Below, piece by piece: positions 60,720-64,000 of a DNA stretch of 64,000 bases. The notes below the pieces were generated by a model. The model was not told the origin of the DNA, did no database searches, and saw nothing but the letters and a program-made list of their open reading frames with translations. Made by a program: the position numbers and the translations under genes. Within the stretch, counting starts at the first letter, position 1. Each line of letters starts with the position of its first letter. This DNA is from Casuarina equisetifolia (taxonomy: Eukaryota; Streptophyta; Magnoliopsida; Fagales; Casuarinaceae). The stretch spans positions 22,595,884-22,659,883 of the forward strand of contig CM052356.1 in NCBI GenBank assembly GCA_028551475.1, given 5' to 3'.

Positions 60720-63700
60720 CCCCCTTTATTATTATCTCTTTGGCCCGTGAACGTCTCCCTTAATTTCCCAACTGCTTCTGTTCCCTCTCACTGCTATTCT
60801 AAGTCACGGTTACTCCTTTGGATCATACCCGGTTGTTTCGGCGCCTTATAGTTCTCATTAAAGGGACATTTCTCCTAGTGCAGAGAGGGTTCCTGATTGT
60901 ATTCTTTTATTTATACACTGCAAATGTCATTTATCTAATTTTTTTTGTTTTCTATTTAATTAATCATTCCCTACACCAACCCAGATGGGTGAGTTCCTTT
61001 GCAGCAAGGGATGGAAACGCCATTTATCACCATCTCCTTAACTTCTATAACCTTAATATACAAGTTCCTGGTGACCACCTTAATATCACATAAAAGCTGT
61101 ATATTTCATCAATCAGGAATATTTTCTGTTTGGCACTTGTCGGTATATTATTGGTTAAACTTTGCTCTACTAGGCTCCTCATGCTTCTCAGTGGAAGCGG
61201 TTTAAGTATCTGGCAGATTGACAAGGTAGGGAATCCCGTATTAATTTGAGTACAAGAGGATGGTAATCTTAAGGTTGTCATTCCTTGATTTGTAAAGACG
61301 ATAATTCCACAACTGGGAGCTATTAATGCATCCCCATGTGCCATGTAGTGAAGCAGATGAGTAGTTAAGGAAGTTTGTTTCAAGATACTAAATCCGGCTT
61401 AAGGATCAGAAAGTTTCTAGTCTTGGCGAAACAAAAGGTCAGAATGACCAGTAAAAATGCTCGATTTAGCTTCAGATATTCACAGTAAAAAACTCATTCT
61501 GGCACTGTAAACCTTGAAGACCACGCTTGTTCTGATATGGAAATTCTTATAAAGCAGGAGATACGAGTCTTATAAAATGCACTTAAAACAGATGACATCC
61601 TACTTCAACCTGACAGTCCAGTAAAATTCTCTCTTTCCTTTTCTTTTAACGGGGATCTAACTCCAATAATTTAATACCAAAAAAAATAGTATTCTCAACA
61701 TCGATGAACAACTGCTTCTTGGGCCATCATCAAAGATTTTCAATTGGTATTGTATTTCTGGGGTTGACCCTTATTCAAATCCTAAATGAGTTGATAAACA
61801 TGCCGCAACAGAATGCCTAAAAACCGAGTTATTTAATCGAGAAGCAAGAAAAGAATTACACAAAATTATAAAGAAACTTCAACCGGAGGGAAGGTGTCAA
61901 TGCTTGTTAATTTCTTTTTACTGGACACCGTCATGGTTTGACGGAGAACTTGTCAAGTTCAGAGTGCCAATGCCGTAAGAGTCACAGCATCAAGAAAAGC
62001 ATGGGTAAACCGACTTCCTTTCTCCATAATTCCATGCAGATGGCAAGTCAGATAAGAATATTTAAAATATTTTTGTAAATGTACCATATGGTGTTTCTTA
62101 ACTGATAAAGATTTCATACCCCACGTAATCAAACACCTTTCTTCCCATCTAAATATGCTTAAAATAGTTTTTCTATTAACGTCAATCGATTAAAGTATAC
62201 ATCACTGGCCTAGTTGGTATAAAATCGGTATCTAATTGTAATTGGTGGACGGGCCAATCCAACAAGTCCATCCTATCAAACGGAATTTCATTTTCCAATG
62301 TTTAATAAGGTCCACCTGATTTTGCCCATATCATTTGATCAATGGATCAGAGTCTCCTGACGTGTTAGGTTTGATTTTCGAAATGCCTTTTGACTTCATT
62401 AATAGAAGTTTGGTTTTGGGTAACCTTAGCATGGTCCATAACGTCACAAGTTCACATATTGTGATATGCTGTTACTGTTATTGGAAATTTGATCCATAAT
62501 ATGCGTTTCAAACATTGAAGAGGCTAGCAATGTTTTAGTGGGAAGCCACAATAGTAGAAAGTGGATTGTAGCTCAAATCCATGGACAACCGGGAGACCCA
62601 AATGATATAATTTGGCTTCTCAGGCTAAAACGATTCCCATTAAGGCATGATGCGTCGATTTCACTGTATGGGGCCTTCAAAAGCTAACTTGAGGTTTAAA
62701 CCTCGATTAGTGGCCTATTAACATCTGATAATAGCAGATGAGTTAAACCGTCCTAAATGAAAGAAACAGAAACGCATCTATATACCTACAAAGCAACTAA
62801 TGATTTTTTAGCTCTAATCTATATTTTCACTGCTTTCAGTTTTCATTTCAATCTTCTCAGAATCATTGAAATCCCTTCTTTGCTGCAATTACAATCCAAG
62901 TTAACATTTAGAATGTTGAGTGATCTGTGAAACGATGCCATAAGAACACAACTTTTGGAGATGTAGACCGGCATTCTCAAGTCATTTCGAATTCAATTCA
63001 ATCCTATATAACTCAACATAAGATAATCCTGCCAAGCTAGTTTTATTTATGAGAGTTACTTACATAAAAGAATATCTCTCTTCTCCAGTAATATGGTTTC
63101 GTCATAAACAAAGATTGAATACTCTCTTTTTAATTGCTTTTGTTTCAGGCAATGCCAGAAGGGTAAGAAAAGAAAATAGGAAACAATAGAAATTCTAGAG
63201 AAATTACCTAGCTACTACGATCAAATTAAGATCACCTATCTAAAGTAATGGGTATAAGGAGGACCATCTGACAAAATAGCCCTAAGAGGAAGTGGGCAAG
63301 TTGAAGTGACATCGCAGACTTAGTTGGAAAGAATATGGTTACTTCATTTGTCTAGTAAAAAAAGAAAGAAAAAAAAAAACAAACTAGAGAGAGAGAGAGA
63401 GAGAGAGAATCGTCTAAATGGGAACATTTGGGATTTTTCTGCTCCAAAATAAGGCATATGAAGGCAACATGCATTGATTGCTTACTTATATATGACTAGT
63501 TCACATATTCACATGCCTGTTATATGGTCGAATCAACGTTATTTTCTTACACACGTAGGCCAAAATTGCAGTCCTATGATTTTGTTTCTGAAAGAAGAGT
63601 TTGAAAGTATGTGATGCCAACTTCCCATCGAACCATTAGTGGGGTACGATCTCAACTTCCATTCGATTACATTGTTGAACTACTTCTCACAATTTGGTAC

Positions 63701-64000
63701 CGCATACTATTCAATCAACTTTGTGTATGGTTTGAGCGTCGCATTACAAGTCGTTCTTCGTAAAAGCTGCTTTCCAAGGCTCCTTTTAGTGGATTTGTTA
63801 CATCAGTCTTGAAAACTCATTACATGCGTTGCTGTTTCAAGCTGCGTAAACCATTTTCTTTTCCACCCAGATATCTTCAACGGAGAAATAGACCGTTAGG
63901 ATAACACTTTCTGTCAATGAATTTGCTGGGTTTTATGTGCTAGAAGCATATACAGAAGGTTTTCAAATAGCTTTCCGACAGTAATTGCAAAAGCGTTTCT
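60720..64000. other. Intergenic region to the right edge
   Basis: It begins with the MYB upstream region. No gene or transposon domain is recognised. A GA microsatellite lies at 63389-63408. No feature is visible at the window end. Confidence 0.45.
63389..63408. repeat. (GA)n microsatellite
   Basis: A GA run of about 20 bases following an A-rich tract. Confidence 0.9.

Noticed and set aside
1-64000. Biosynthetic gene cluster or other coordinated system
   Set aside because: The nine genes belong to unrelated pathways (signalling, trafficking, protein turnover, cell wall). One SCPL gene alone does not make a cluster.
1-64000. CRISPR arrays, operons, ribosome-binding sites, bacterial terminators
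   Set aside because: The window is plant nuclear DNA. The repeats seen are microsatellites, local duplications or transposon remnants.

Overview
This is a window of plant nuclear DNA, almost certainly from a flowering plant. Genes are split by canonical GT-AG introns (plus a few GC-AG introns), intergenic DNA is AT-rich with long CT/GA/TA microsatellites, and every recognisable gene belongs to a land-plant family. I cannot place the species from sequence alone. Exon models were built by hand from reading-frame continuity, splice-site consensus and recall of the families; no alignment was run.

Nine genes are supported. On the + strand: an ACR3-type four-ACT-domain protein (coding 10351-14588, with a leader exon near 8.05-8.30 kb and a 1.9 kb leader intron) and a SKP2A-type F-box/LRR protein (18211-21919). 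On the - strand: an ATJ10-type J-domain protein (22739-26918), a serine carboxypeptidase-like clade IA protein (30768-34390), a PP2C phosphatase (35866-41597), a RABC1/RAB18 GTPase (42442-45564), an intronless six-span membrane protein (47651-48652), a plantacyanin (52354-52860) and an R2R3-MYB of the MYB52/54/56 group (59224-60481). They are unrelated in function and do not form a cluster or operon. SKP2A and the J-domain gene converge tail to tail; the - strand genes from 22.7 to 48.7 kb lie head to tail.

Mobile DNA: a decayed Ty3/gypsy pol remnant at the left edge (about 1-860), and a decayed endogenous pararetrovirus between the J-domain and SCPL genes (about 27.6-30.6 kb). The latter has broken RNase H-type coding DNA and three copies of a promoter-like segment, two in inverted orientation. 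A weak LTR-like segment lies at 56.7-57.2 kb. The remaining intergenic stretches (2.3-8.0, 14.7-17.3, 45.7-47.6, 48.8-52.3, 53.0-59.2 and 60.7-64.0 kb) hold nothing I can name beyond simple repeats.

I found no previously undescribed biological system. The best leads are local. The J-domain gene's conserved acidic tail is out of frame, yet the frame can be restored by moving the 5' splice site by four bases. The J-domain and SCPL genes carry GC-AG introns. The plantacyanin intron is a multiple of three and open in frame. Part of a PP2C exon is duplicated inside the adjoining intron. The pararetroviral promoter copies are inverted.
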